From Lingula anatina (Eukaryota > Brachiopoda > Lingulata > Lingulida > Lingulidae): a stretch of 64,000 bases of DNA. This document shows, piece by piece, positions 36,512 to 50,100 of this stretch (position 1 is the stretch's first letter; every line of letters begins with the position of its first letter). Below the pieces are notes generated by a model. It made no database searches and was not told the DNA's origin. It was given only the letters and a program-made list of their open reading frames with translations. The stretch spans positions 994,945 through 1,058,944 of the forward strand of contig NW_019775502.1 in NCBI RefSeq assembly GCF_001039355.2, read 5' to 3'. Made by a program: the position numbers and the translations under genes.

Positions 36512-38829
36512 TTAAAGCTATGGTCACAACCGGACGCACGAATTTCAGAATCGTACGTCCCCTGCGATTTTTGGGTGTTGCTGAGGCCCTGGAGGTCGTA
36601 CAAGTAGAGGAAAGTCTGCCTTGCGAGTCGAAAGGGCCACATGAGATGCCCTTTCAAGCAGGGACGCTAATTGCAAGGAGCGATGGCAGTGGATATTGTA
36701 CTCATTTCTTGAGTTTGTCTTGCTTCCTGTGTACGTGGCACACACTCACCACTTACGAAGGGGATGCAACGGACGTAGGACGTAGCTGGATCGCACGTAG
36801 CGGCTGTTGATCATGTCGAAAAGTGCTGTTTGGATCCTCCTCACGCACGAACTCCCACGTAGAACACACGTAGCAGCCCGTACGTTCGGTTGGGACCTAG
36901 GCTTTACTCAACACGCAAAGGGCACTTGCTACTTCGTTGCTTGCGACGTGCGTAAAACCTAGGTCCCAACTGCGTTTTGGACGCACGTTTTTTAGGTTCC
37001 TTGCGTCCGGCTAGGACGTAGCTAGATCGCACGTAACGGCTGTTGATCATGTCGAAAAGTTAAGCCTAGGTCCCAACTACGTTTTGGACGCACGGTTTTT
37101 TGGATCCTTGCGTCCGGCTAGGACGTACCTAGATCGCACGTAGCGGCTGTTGATCATGTCGAAAAGTTTCTACGTGCTGTTTGCGTCCTCCAAAAGTCGC
37201 ACGATGGACGTGCTCCTCACGCACAAACTCTCACGTTTTCCCCATTTTTTGGCCGTAGACCACACGTAGCAGCCCGTACGTTCGGTTGGGGCCTAGGCTT
37301 TACTTGGTTTCTTCCCTGCGACCTAGCTACGTCCTAGACGGACGCAAGGAACCTAAAAACCGTGCGTCCAAAACGTAGTTGGGACCTAGGCTTAATGCTC
37401 AACGCGCGTCTCTCTTGCAAACTAAAGCCTCTCTTACAACCCGTCGTGCGTGCTTAGAGATCGTGCGTCCTCGGAGTTCTTGTCAGGCGTAGCGTTGTCG
37501 CAGGATGAAAATTAAATCGCAGCGGACGAAGTAGTAAGTACTTTATGAGTAGGTGTGTCGTGCTCTAAACGTGGGGCCCGCAAGTGGTCTGTACGCCTTT
37601 TTTTTGGAAGTAGGAAGAAGTAAGGAGCACGTACGATCTGTACTTGTGTCGCACACAGTGAGTGAGATAATCATACGTGTATTGCAAGTGAAGCGTACGT
37701 ATTCAGAAATCGTACTTACGAAGTAAGAGAAACGTAAGAGAAATGTAATGAGCACGGAAGTGGAACGCACGGATAATCAAAATAATATAAAAGGGAGCAC
37801 CGAGTCTCTTCATCATTCACTGTTTTGGCTTCCAAAATGGCACTTCCAAGAAGGATGCGCCATCGACTTCTACAGCTGCTAATGCTAGAGGAGGCCGAAG
37901 ATCGTGACGCAACGCTGGCAGTGCTTGCTCGGGATCGCCTGCACTTTTATCGTGCTGGGCACGTGCGTCGTCTTAGTGTGACGCACTTCACAAGTATGGT
38001 AGTAGTACTCGCCACGCACTTTGGAAGTAAGATAAACGCACGGAGGAAGTGCTATCACCCCACTTTTTGTTAACACGTACATTGAAAGCAAGTTGAACGT
38101 ACGAGTCTCTTGCGTGGTAAGTACGTCTTCGTGGTAAAATACCCCGGAATTTCGGCATGCTTTTCCTGCGTTACACGCACTCACTCAGTACTTTTGTCTT
38201 GCGTGCTACGAGCGTGCTCCAGGCGTTCTAAATGTCGCAGACAGGTCGTAGCGAAAAACTGGCCGGCCAGTTTTCGGGCTGCGTGCTTTGCGTCGTGTTT
38301 GCGTCCACCAAAAACAGTACGTTCCACGTGCGTGTATCTTACTACTTGGCCAATTTTTTGCACGGAAACCGCTCGTAGAAGCACGCACGACCGGTTGTAA
38401 GAGTAGCTTAAGGAGGGCAGAAAGTCACGCTTGCGACCTCGCTGTTCGCAGGCTATTCGTAGAATCTTTTGGACATGTCCAACATCCTCCGTACGTGCTT
38501 ACGGGCTGTCTGCGAACTCGAAATTGCGTAAGAAGGGACGTGAGATTCTGCGCAAAATTTGGATGCAAACAGCCTGTAAGAGCCCGTACGGTCCCAACCG
38601 AACGTACGAGCTGCTACATGTATGTGTGGTCTACGGCCAAAAAAATGGGGGAAACGTGGGAGTTCGTGCGTGAGGAGCACGTCCATCGTGCGACTTTTGG
38701 AGGACGTAAACAGCACGTGAAGCTTTTCGAAATGATCAACAGCCTCTACGTACGATCTAGCTTCCTCCTAGCCGGACGCAAGGAACCTGAAAACCGTGCG
38801 TCCAAAACGTAGTTGGGACCTAGGCTTTA
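36512..38829. mobile_element. Nested cluster of GC-rich elements
   Basis: Several partial elements share ends of the form TTAAAGC-Y-GGTCCCAAC (forms at 36512, 36888, 36955, 37062, 37375 and 38812). Repeated blocks such as CTAGGACGTA and GTTGATCATGTCGAAAAG occur three times between 36810 and 37170. The 38410-38829 part is the inverted counterpart of parts of 25838-26040. A 174-codon frame at 38288..38812 crosses element borders and is not a gene. Confidence 0.65.
37423..38410. mobile_element. GC-rich inverted-repeat transposon, copy 2 (0.99 kb)
   Basis: Same ends and interior as 28014..29018, with a few substitutions and short deletions (for example near 38080). It is embedded in a cluster of related elements, so it inserted into, or was carried by, an older element. 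Confidence 0.75.
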
Positions 38830-39161
38830 GATATTCTATTTGCATCAAATATCGATCTAAGTTGTAAAGATTTACAAAGCAAATTTAGCAGCGCAAAAAT
38901 TAATGCCAGATGATATGTAGCAAGTACAGTAACAGTACCTTATACAGACTGATATCAAATCATATGGCTCTAGATCTCTCTTTATGAACTATAATAGCAT
39001 ATTCAAACGATTTTGTTACGAAAACACGTCCTATGGCTGTAGATCCCTGTTTATAATAATACATCTAACATATTCAGATGATTAAGTGGAAGTTATGAAA
39101 ATTTATGTGTGAAATGATAAAACATGTCTTATATTTAAATTGGCTTGACATATATTTTCAG

Positions 39162-39237
39162 ACGAATGTGAGCCTGACAGCTGCATTAAAGATGGGCTTT
39201 GCCTAGATAATGCTGGCGATACACATTGTGTCTGTCG
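39162..39237 (+). CDS. Lone plus-strand partial EGF-like exon
   Basis: After an acceptor ACATATATTTTCAG, a short phase-1 exon reads DECEPDSC, IKDGLC, LDNAGDTHC, VC. That is five of six EGF Cys, with a DEC start typical of calcium-binding EGFs. It meets a donor-like CG/GTATTA at 39238, or a TAA five bases further on. The last Cys would need another exon, which I could not find. It is 3.8 kb upstream of the signal-peptide exon of the 43-58 kb gene, so it probably belongs to no intact gene. Confidence 0.45.
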
Positions 39238-40108
39238 GTATTAACACGCAGCATTTTAATGTTCTATGTGTTAAAACATATATTTCAAGATAAATAGCAT
39301 TTAAAATATGCATGGGACCACACCGCGCCATCAAGCGATGATGACATACTGTTTGTTTCGCAGAAAAAACTAAAAATGAGGCGTACAAATGAAAATGAAA
39401 CGACAACGTAATCTTCCAGTGTAACTGCTATTACTGCACTAGAAAACAGTGCAGGTAAATATTACTGCAGATAGGATGCTGCTTAGATGACTTCTCACTG
39501 ATATAGCTCGATATAAATAGCTACCAAACACACTGATCATAACAAATACTTGTGTATGCCTTGATACACAGCAGCTTAGACATTTCAGCGCCCCGGACAA
39601 CTGTTATCACCGTGTTTTGGTAAGCTACCTCAAGGACGAAATTTGCAGATACATGTCCCAAAGACTATCCCCTATCAATATAATGATTATGTATATAAAA
39701 CTGCTACTACAACTAGAAACAAATCATTTACTACATAAATATAATTAATTATCTTATTTGATCTTTTTAGAATCATTTCATAATGTATATTCTAACGGTT
39801 TTATTACGTGATTTTATTATGTGAATTATTTGTGCGATTGTATGTATGCACTATATATGTCTTTCACCCTGGTAATAATGAAGAGATGGTAATAAATGTT
39901 AATAAATATGGTAATATATAAATAAATTAAAAAATAAAATGGGAATAACTAAATAAATAAATACATAGATAAATAAATAAATAAATAAATAAAAGCCTAA
40001 TGACCTTTATCTGAAGCCATCATAACTACTCAGCACACAGCTTTGGGTATACAGCATCAAGTATCTTTGACTGTGTCACGTGATCAATAAGCAGGTCGTC
40101 AATCACCG

Positions 40109-40178
<70 letters not shown>

Positions 40179-43017
40179 ACTGCTCACTAATTCACAAGTG
40201 GCCGTGTGTCCATTAACCATCCTAGAAGACAGATAGCGTAAAGACAATCTATAGAAGAATACACAGTTAATCAAGTCATCCAGGTAGAGCAAGATTCATC
40301 TTGGTAAGTGTGGATTTTTATTTTGCTACATACAATAGCAGATAGATGCCTAACTCTGCTGAGTTTTCTGTATTGTTGTAGAAAATATAAAGAAAATGGT
40401 TTCGGGGTTCTTTCATCCGTAAGCGGGTCCATTGATTTAAACACTTGTATTACTGGGCTTGCTTTGCTTTTCTGGGTCTGACTTCAGAAATATTAACTTT
40501 TCCATCCTGTGCTACCCGAAGTGCTGCTGTCATTTTTAAGTGTCAACTGGTGAGCACCTTAAAATAGGAGAACAGCCTTAAGCTCGTCCAACTGCATGCA
40601 CGATGTACTATGTGCTATATTTCTGAACATTTACAATGAAGAAATACAAAAGTAGTTACCCAGTTCACGTACTTCGTCACATATGTATATGCATTGGGGT
40701 AGTGCAAAAAACATCATCCATTTTACCATTATTTCATGTAATGCATTTCCCATAATTTAGTTCAATGTACAGTACTTTTGTGTAGCGTGCTTAAAGCTAA
40801 AACTAACAACCTGTTGTTTGTGTACTGCGTAATTTTGTAATAATAAACTAAAAATAATCACTTATGTAAGAAATGTATGTTGCATAGCTGTGTATATAAG
40901 ACTAGGGTGGCATGCATCGTAGCCTAAGCGAATAGTTTACGAATTCATGATGATAATGTATTATACAGTATGTACTTTGCACGTGAAGTTCGGTCAAGAG
41001 TTGCGAAAGCCAAATGACGTTACACCCAAGCGTTATGAACTATATGTGAAATCCATTTCTAGTATATCCATATTCATGGACAAACTAAAAAAAACATGCT
41101 CTGTGCTTAAAAGTAAAGCATGGTGTGAACAAAAGCGTGAATGTTATTTTTATCATTAAAACAACGACTAATGGAAATACACAACTCTTAAATCCATTAT
41201 GGTTAAATGGCATATTATGCGGGTGCTTTTTTTTCGAAAAACTGCAGGCAACTCAAATATCATGATTGACTCTTAGTTACCTTGAACTGCAGGACTGTAA
41301 GCGTTCTACCGGACTCCCTGTAATATCATGTAATAGTTTTACTCGAAAATTCTGCCGTGTCCCACGCACCAAACATTGTACTTTACAAAATTTAATTTAA
41401 AAATCAACACGTTTCTTCTTCATTACTACCGTTAAATAAAATCCGTTCATATTTACTTTTACAATACATTTGGTTTTCTTTACCTGAGCGCCATTATGTG
41501 AATATGCAACTAAATTATAAGCTGTCAATTGTTTTACTTGACTATTGTTGCCTGCTTGTCTTGGTATGTTTTCTTAATAGCAGAATCTTTAAAAAGTTCA
41601 GTAGTGCATGCAACTTTAGTAAAAGTAGGGCAACATAAAGCGCCGGCACATCAGCCAGGACACACATTAATAAAACATTTCTACTGGAGTATTGTTTCAG
41701 CTCATTTGGTAAATGATGTCAATGGCATTTAAGATATGATTCAAAGCTGCAGTAAGCCCCCCACCCTATAAGTGACGTCTGTCATTTGCTTTATGTGTAC
41801 ATGTGAACATTTGGGAAAATGGCGTTGATGACAGAGCATAGTGGAGTTAATATAGAGCGTCTTTTTCTTTTCTACGAGCGACGTCTATCATTTATTTTGA
41901 ATGTTGTGAAAATGTATGAACGTTTTTCTCAGAAACTGAAGACAAAGCCAAGCGTTGATGACAACGACAGTGTTGTTGACGGAACTTTACATTTATTTTA
42001 ATGTTTTTAATCACATTAGCTTTTACCAATAGGGATTTTTAAATAGGATTTCTTAAAGGCGTATGCCTTACTATACAGTGGGAAGATGGGTGTTTTTTTT
42101 CACTTTGATGTTTAAAAATTGATGTCACTTCAGTTTTTTAAAAAACTATGGTATGCTATGTACTGAGGTAACCACCATTTCCATCCTGAAACCGTTAATG
42201 GAAACACACAGCCTATACATCTCTAGTCTTTTGTATTTAATGCGGGTGAACATAAAGTTGGAAAACCGTGGACCACTCAACGTTGCTGATTTTTTCTTTT
42301 CACAGAATTAAAATATTCAATCTGCAGAAGCAGATCATATGAGTTACGAGTTTCATATACTGCATTATCAAAATCTAATTATCAAATAATCAATAATGCC
42401 AATAACCCAAAACCAACTGAGCGTGCAGATTTTTGTCAAAACACTTTATTGTCAATACCATTCACTGGAGCTCCAAGAAAATTATCCATTTCATTAAAAG
42501 TGATATTTCAGGAGAAAACTTACTGGGTCTCTACTGAGCTGACAATTTAAACTTGCGAAATGGGAATGGTGTAAAACAACTGCTAGCCATTCTGTTGAGC
42601 TAATTAAAATTGGCCATCTACCGCCTTTTTTAATTTTGGAATAATTCGCAATTTTTGAAATAATTGAAGCCAACATCAATTGTTGCTTTTTGTGTTGATA
42701 ATTGATTATTTTCTGGTGTTACAATATAAACGCGTGAGTAAAACACGTGTTGGTTGAAAAATGAGCTGGTATTAAACAAACTCAGGCATTTTCTTTTAGA
42801 TTTGTTAGATGTTTTGACAACGAGAATTTATAGGGTATATGTCCAGGAAAGTTCCATTTGAATAGCATTGCATATAGAGAGTTTTACCTATCATAGTTTT
42901 TTAAACAATACCCCTCCAAATATGAAAACAAGTACCCGTTAGTCGATTTTGTGAAGAGTGAATCTAACTGTAAATCCAGATTTATGAAAAACTACCACTC
43001 TGTTTTTTGTGTTGCAG
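39238..43017. other. Upstream of the 381-aa gene, no exon identified
   Basis: The exon at 43018 starts with 17 nt of leader after a strong acceptor, so a non-coding first exon and promoter should lie in this stretch or further upstream. I could not place them. Contains AAAT and AT microsatellites; small frames at 40947 and 41819 look random. Confidence 0.5.
40110..40175. repeat. (AT)n microsatellite, ~33 units
   Basis: Uninterrupted AT dinucleotides, long enough to extrude as a cruciform. Confidence 0.95.
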
Positions 43018-43034
43018 AATTGATTAAATCTACG

Positions 43035-45202
43035 ATGCAATTCTATATCATCGCACTGTTTCTGTTTGCCAGTCCAGTGACCGGTATGTATACCCATGGT
43101 TCATAGCAAACGAAGAAAATAATACTTAGATATAGCAATTGTTATCTATGTCTCCTCCGTGATAATTTACCAAAATTATTTACTTCACCAACCACAAAAA
43201 TTAATTAAAAAATATGTTGAGGAATTATTGTTTGAGAACTGGCAAATCAATCCCGCTCTTCACACTACCCCATAACAATGAATGACATAGGGGAATTATT
43301 TGCTCTACAGGCCTAGGTCTACTTAAAAATATGACATTCAGTATTCAACAACCCAAAAGAAATATGCTGTACCTCTGTCGATACCATTTATCTAAGATTA
43401 GCGACACGACATATACATATTGGGTCCTCGATCTGGTGAGGAATTAATTTTACTATCCTCATTTGTACATTAAATTAGATTTTATAGCACGCTGTCAATC
43501 AGTCTAACGTTTGCACTTTACTTAAACTTTCGCTTGGGTTAATGATGGGACAAAATACCTATACCATTTCAGGGTATCGCTTCAAATTTGCTACGATCAG
43601 CTGTAGGCCCGCCCCGGCTAATGCTTCAGTTGGTAAGTTGGACGTTTTTGTTTTCAGAGGTAAATTAGTTGTTAATAACACACACTTTGGCCTGAACATA
43701 CGATAGGCAGGCCTCTGTGTGTGGAGTCAGAAAACAATGCTAGACCTACGTTTGCGCAGTGATGGTATTCCACATACAATGCAAAGATATCTTAAGAGAC
43801 CATTTTTGTACGCAGGGTCATCCCTCAGTTACCCATTTCCGAGGTTATCCTACACATTCCTAATGGGGTTCTCATGTAGGTGTGGTAGGAATGCACGTCC
43901 TAGTAACGCAAGTCCGCCCGCGCACTGGAGGTCCTGGGATTGCAAGTCCTAGGGCATGCATTGCTAGGAATGGAAGTCCTGGGACAAACGTTACTAGGAT
44001 TTAATGTCCGTAGGACAAAGGCTCCCAAGTAATGCTACTGGGTGGAAAGGGGGGGGGGGGTAAGATTATATCAAAGGTAGGTCTCGAACCCAATTGGTAA
44101 CCGTGCTATTCATAAATACATGTACTTACCTTATGGTCTTGCACGCTAACCACTAAACAGACGAGCTAAGTTGCAAATGTTTCGTGACTCAGAAATGAAG
44201 AATATGATGAAGACATACCGTTAGCTAGATCAGCATGTCGGAGAGATGACTCTGATGCAGAGCCTGAAATAGACGCCGCTGTCGATGATGATGATGATGA
44301 CGATGATGAGGTACATGTAGACACACCTGTAGAGGCTGAGGAACAAGAAGCGTGAAGTGAGGATATCACTAACAGAAAGGATGCTAATATCAGGTTTAGA
44401 GGAAAACCTGGTCTGTCCCCAGATGCCATTGACCAAGAAAAGGTGCAGCCAGTTACGCCTGGTATACGTTTTAGTTTATTTTTACCAACACCCTTCTGCT
44501 GCTTATATGCACTCAGAACCACCTGGGCCCGATTTCATCAAGGTTGGATAGCGCTATCCTATGAAACCGGGCCCAGGAGAGTTAAATTGTCATGCTGTTA
44601 CACCCGTCGACTGTAAACATACTGTAACCCATAAAATATCTAAGATATATTGCTGGAATTTTCAGAGGATAAGAACAAATAATGTGAAATGGTTTTTCGT
44701 TATTTCTAGCATAAACAATCATTATAAAATTAAATGAGCAAATGCATTTTATTTCAGAATATGAAATTTAATTAATATATATTTATATACCTGTATATAT
44801 CACCCCGTATCATTCATAAGTAAACAATTAAGACCTTTCTTTGACAGTATTGGAAAGGTGCGTTAAAGTACCGGCTTTCCATGAATATATAGATTAGTTA
44901 ATTAAGTTATTCGAGCAATTTTAGGTGTCAGCTTGTAATTAAAACACCCTATCTCTCTGCGCAGTGCAACGACCAGGTGGGCTAAATTGCCAGATAGACC
45001 TATCGACAGTCAACAGGCTGTAACTCAAAGTAAATAGAATATTTCCCTGAAATTTTCGGACGATAAAGGGAAATAATATGACATTACTGAGGTAGATATA
45101 CAAAAATGTACTTAAATGAAAAGAAAAAAAAAATATCCCCAATAAAATATAAAAAATTGATTAATTTTATTTAGAGACCGTTGATAAGTTTCCACGCTTA
45201 AG

Positions 45203-45270
<68 letters not shown>

Positions 45271-47141
45271 CATTTTTATGTTAGCTGACCTTGCGAGGGA
45301 GTTTATTGGAATGTCTTCAATGTATTTCTGAATAACAAGTAACGGAAATTCACTATTTCACTAAAGACACAAAACAACTATCACTTTTACTTTAAAACAC
45401 CGTTTTTCATATATTGATAAAGTTCTTTACAGTATTGATATCTGTTTAATCTTTTCAGGAATTAATGAACAATAGGTGGATTATGGAGTACTGTTATTGA
45501 TGTTGATAGGCAAGAACTAATTATTACCCATGGGAACATACGCGGTATACCTTGCAGCTGCTGTAAAATCATTTTAATACATTGTGTCATATAACAACCT
45601 TTATATAAACAAATCATCACGTTTTTAATAATTAATATTTTAAATCACGATCCATGTCTTGCATCACGACGACCAAACAACTACGTTGAGTCAACGTCAC
45701 ATCATGACGGCGTTTGGTTGGATCAACGTTGATATGACGTTGAATTTAGGTAGATCAACGGCCCAACCTGTTTTCAACATTGATCCAATGTCACTATGCC
45801 TACTGGGATACTAATATCTTTATAACTTTTCTGGTTTGCTTCCCTTTATTCAAGTGACCTGTGCTTGGAAATATGCCTGGAGATTGCATAATGACGCTGA
45901 TGACTGTGAGAATACCTGCCTGATGGCTAATGTAGAACAACCTTCTGAAATGTATGGGACTTGGAGGTGTTTCTCTGGTAGGTATATAGTTCTCTGATGC
46001 TCACAGATAATCCGCATTATTTCAGCATTGTTGAGTCTAGTTTGTTCAGGGGACAGCTCCAAGTTGTGACATCACAATAGCACATTTAGCTATCCCCCCT
46101 TATCTTTAACTTTAGGCTGCGGAACCCAAGTGGACATTGCTCCTTATAGATACTATGGCATAGGCGTAGTAGACCCAATTGACAACTGGCAATTCGGGAA
46201 AAATGAGTTTCATTACACTCTGCCACACTCAGGTGTGTTTTCGTTTGGGTAAGTCTGTGTCTGTTTGTCCTCCACCATTACCCAACCATTTCGTGGTCAA
46301 TAAGCCTTCATACATGTACATCATTCATTGGTATAGGCTACTAGTATCTGGCACAAACAGACAGAAGCGCACAGTTGGTGAGCTGAAATATTAGTGTGTA
46401 ATCAGTGCGCAGACTTTTTTAGTGAATATTTAATTTTGTATTTTACAACAGGTAATGTTGGTGAGAAAAAATAAAAAAAAATGTGCCAACCTTTTTCCAT
46501 TTTTGTAAATATTTCATTTTGTATGCTAAGACATGTGCTAGAAGCCCTGTATCAATTACATTTTCTTTTCGTCCACAACATGATATTCAAATTGATGGTG
46601 ATTATGCTGTTAGACATCATGCATTATTGCTTCAATATGGACAAACGAAATGTAATATAACACTGTGCCTTATACTAAGGCATATTGTATATAGGTGTAT
46701 CTACACGTGGATTGATTGACAGGGGATTTGTGGGCTCTCTCATCAAATTTTCTTTTCCCAGTTGTTTTAAAACCACCTGGTCCTGGTAGGTAACAAGTGA
46801 AATAAATGGCTTTACAAAAAATTTTTACCTTGGGGGCCCTTTAACCCACAGTTTTCATAAGAACTGATCAAAGTGTTTCATTTATTATAACGGTTTATAT
46901 ATGACAATTCTAGCGAATTGATCAAATATAACGTATTGCGTACATACGAGAATTACGGTTATTGTAAAAAATAACTTCTTGATCAGAAAGCAGCCAAGGT
47001 TAGCGGTTGACGCAAAGTAAGTAATTAATAGGTTTATGAAAAAGCGAGAGTCCGTCTGTTGTTCATTATCAATAGTTCCACTTGCAGAGCGTATGTCACA
47101 GGCAAATCCTCAAATATATGTTGTTACGGACCAGCGCAGCC

Positions 47142-47174
<33 letters not shown>

Positions 47175-50100
47175 GAATTCCACTATGAATACAATATATT
47201 ACAAACAAATAACATACCTTTAAAACAAACTTTAACATTTGTTAAATACCCTGTGCAGACCCGCACTTCGTTTACATTATACACGTATGCAAGCACATAC
47301 GGTAATTGATCATATAAATTAAACAACATAAATTAGCTTCATTAAAAATATTAACACAACAACGTCACAATGTATCATGCACATTAACAAATTAGCCCAT
47401 GACCCACACCTCTGATTTTCGGCAATGTTCGCGTCACTCGACATTTCTGCGTAGCGTCTCTGGGAAAACTGGGATTGACCTCGATGTAGTCTCGAATTTC
47501 ACGACTACATCTTCGTTAATCCTCTCCCACCTTTCAGAGGCCTCGCAGGCCCGGACCCATGTTTCTTTTGCTCTCTTTTCGTTCACATGAGGTTTTGAGC
47601 CTGTTCCTTTCATGTAATCCTTAAGCAACTTATACGCCATCAGTGGATAAGTAATTAGTTTTGAAATAATTTACACCATATGTAGAAATTAACTTTTCCA
47701 AAAGTTAGTCCTATTTCCTGGAAACCGGGCCTTTGACGCCCGTCCCTTGATAATTTTACTTCCACATGGGAGCATGTGTATATAAGGTTGTACATTTGTG
47801 TGGAGCTTTGTTCAAACAATGTCAAGTATATAGAATAGAATAGAAATCTGCCTGTGAAAGATTCAAGACCTGGAGAAATTATTATTTGTGAGTAATCGGT
47901 CACCTTGGTCACCTGATATGCAGATATCAATTTAAATCTATCACTATTACATACCTGATAGACTGCGCTAGCTCTACAAAACTTTCCATTTTGAGAAAAA
48001 AAGAGATTTTTCTGCATGTTCCATACACAGTGTATACTCACCCAGGTGGAGGTAAAGCGAGCAATCGACCGGTGTAACATGAAAATCTGACTCCCCCAGT
48101 CAGATTTTTATAATGAACATCTGACTCTCCCAATGAACATTTGACTCCCCCTCCACAAAACTTCAAAAATCTTATTTTATTTGAGTATATGACTGTAATC
48201 TTGTAGTATGTAAAATTGCGGATACATTGGCACTTTTTTTAGTTTGCAGGTGAAAATGTTCAAGAAAAAAAATAAGAAAATTAAAAATGTGCAGTCAACC
48301 GCCCATTGTCTCTCTTATGAAAAAGCTATTTATTTTATATTGGATTATCATTTCTACATTTTTCCTTTAAATTTACTTTAATCAGATTAAATTGGAATTT
48401 TTTGAAATTTTGATGGTAAACTATTGGGTGAAAAAACTAAAAAGAAAACATGAAAAATACAAAAATTAAATATGTGCATTTTATCATCCAGTGACTCCCC
48501 TGTGAAAAAGCCATCTATTTAATATTTGATGATCATTTCAACATGTTTCCTTTACTTTTACTTTATAAGAACAATTGGAAATATTTGAAAGTTTGATGGT
48601 AAATTATTGGGTAAAAAACTAAAAAGAAAACATGAAAAAAAAAAGAAAATTAAAATATGCATTTTATCACCCAATAACTCCCCTATGAAAAAGCTATCTG
48701 TTCAATATTTGATGATAATTTCAACACCTTTCCCTAACTTTTACTTTATGAAGATTATATTGGAAATATTTGAAAGACTAGGGGAGTCAAAATCCTATGG
48801 GTACATAAATGCAAACTCATTATCCATTTAAAATCATCAATCCCCATTTTTCATTCAGCTTTGGGAAAAATTGGGAAAAACAACAGCAAATATAAAATCA
48901 TGCCTTTCACTAATGGGAGTCCATAGGAGTCCAAATTCCATGCATATGAAAATGAAGATTTTCATAAATGTTTTTCATATATTTTCACCCAGTATTTTTT
49001 CCATTCAAACTTTCAAATATTTCCAATATATTCTTCATAAAGTATCCTAAAAGAAAAGATGTCAGAATGATCATCAAATAACAAATAAATAGTTTTTTCA
49101 AAGGGGAATCATTGGGTGTTAGAATATAAATCTTAATTTTTATCATTTTTCATGTGTTTTTTGTTCAACAAATTTTTTTACCATCAAACTTTCAAGTACT
49201 TCCAATATAAACTTCATAAAGTATCCAAAAAAGAAAGATGCTGAAATGGTCATCGAATGTCAAATAAAAAGCTTTTTCATAGGTGAGTCCTTGGGTGGTT
49301 AAATAAAAATCTTTAATTCTTTTTATTTTTTCATGAAAATTTTCACCTGCACACTAACAAAATGTGCCAATGTGTCCTCCATTAAGCATACTACAAGATC
49401 ATAGTCATTTACTCAAATTAAATGAGAATTATCAATGTTTTTTTTTTTGGGGGGGTAGTCAAAATTTCATAGGGGGAGTCACATTTTCATTATGAAAATC
49501 TGACTGGGGAGTCACATTTTAGGGGAGTCAGATTTTCATGGTACACCGGGCCTCCAAGGCCCAGTTTCAGGGTTTACGTGGGGTTCCATTTCCTTGTGGA
49601 TGAGGGTTAAATCAGTCGAGGTTTCTAAAATGCTGAAAGACGAAAACAGAGCTTTACATGTAACCTTTTGGCATCAAGAAAATGGGCTTAGCGACTTTGC
49701 TTGCGTTATATACCTAGATACAATGTATATCTAAAATATCTCACACTCTTAAAAAGCAGTATAAATTGTTCTCGTTCAACAATTATTATTTGCCAATTTA
49801 TTTCACTAGATCATATCTCATGGGTATGGTTTCAGGCCTACCCAACTACCAGACTCAGCACCTAAGGATCCTGAATTAACCGGTATATCGGACCACACCA
49901 CCCGTTTTCAAGGTGTGTGTCAGATCGCATTTCGGAGTATCAGCCAGAACACCGACAGGATGAGCCCTGGCATGCTCAGCTGTCACCTTGATTGGATAGT
50001 AAACGATTGTCGTAAAATCGCTATATGATTTTAAAACCGGGTGCATAAATTTGAAAGCCACCTAGATGAACCTTAGACTGTCACATTAATCTAATACAAT

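Noticed and set aside
38288-38812. 174-codon open frame on the plus strand
   Set aside because: It runs from inside one GC-rich transposon copy across its end into another element. GC-rich, CpG-dense sequence lacks stops by composition, and all other frames there are equally open.
41819-42001. 60-codon plus-strand frame, MALMTEH...
   Set aside because: Isolated, short and without motif or splice context; not distinguishable from chance.
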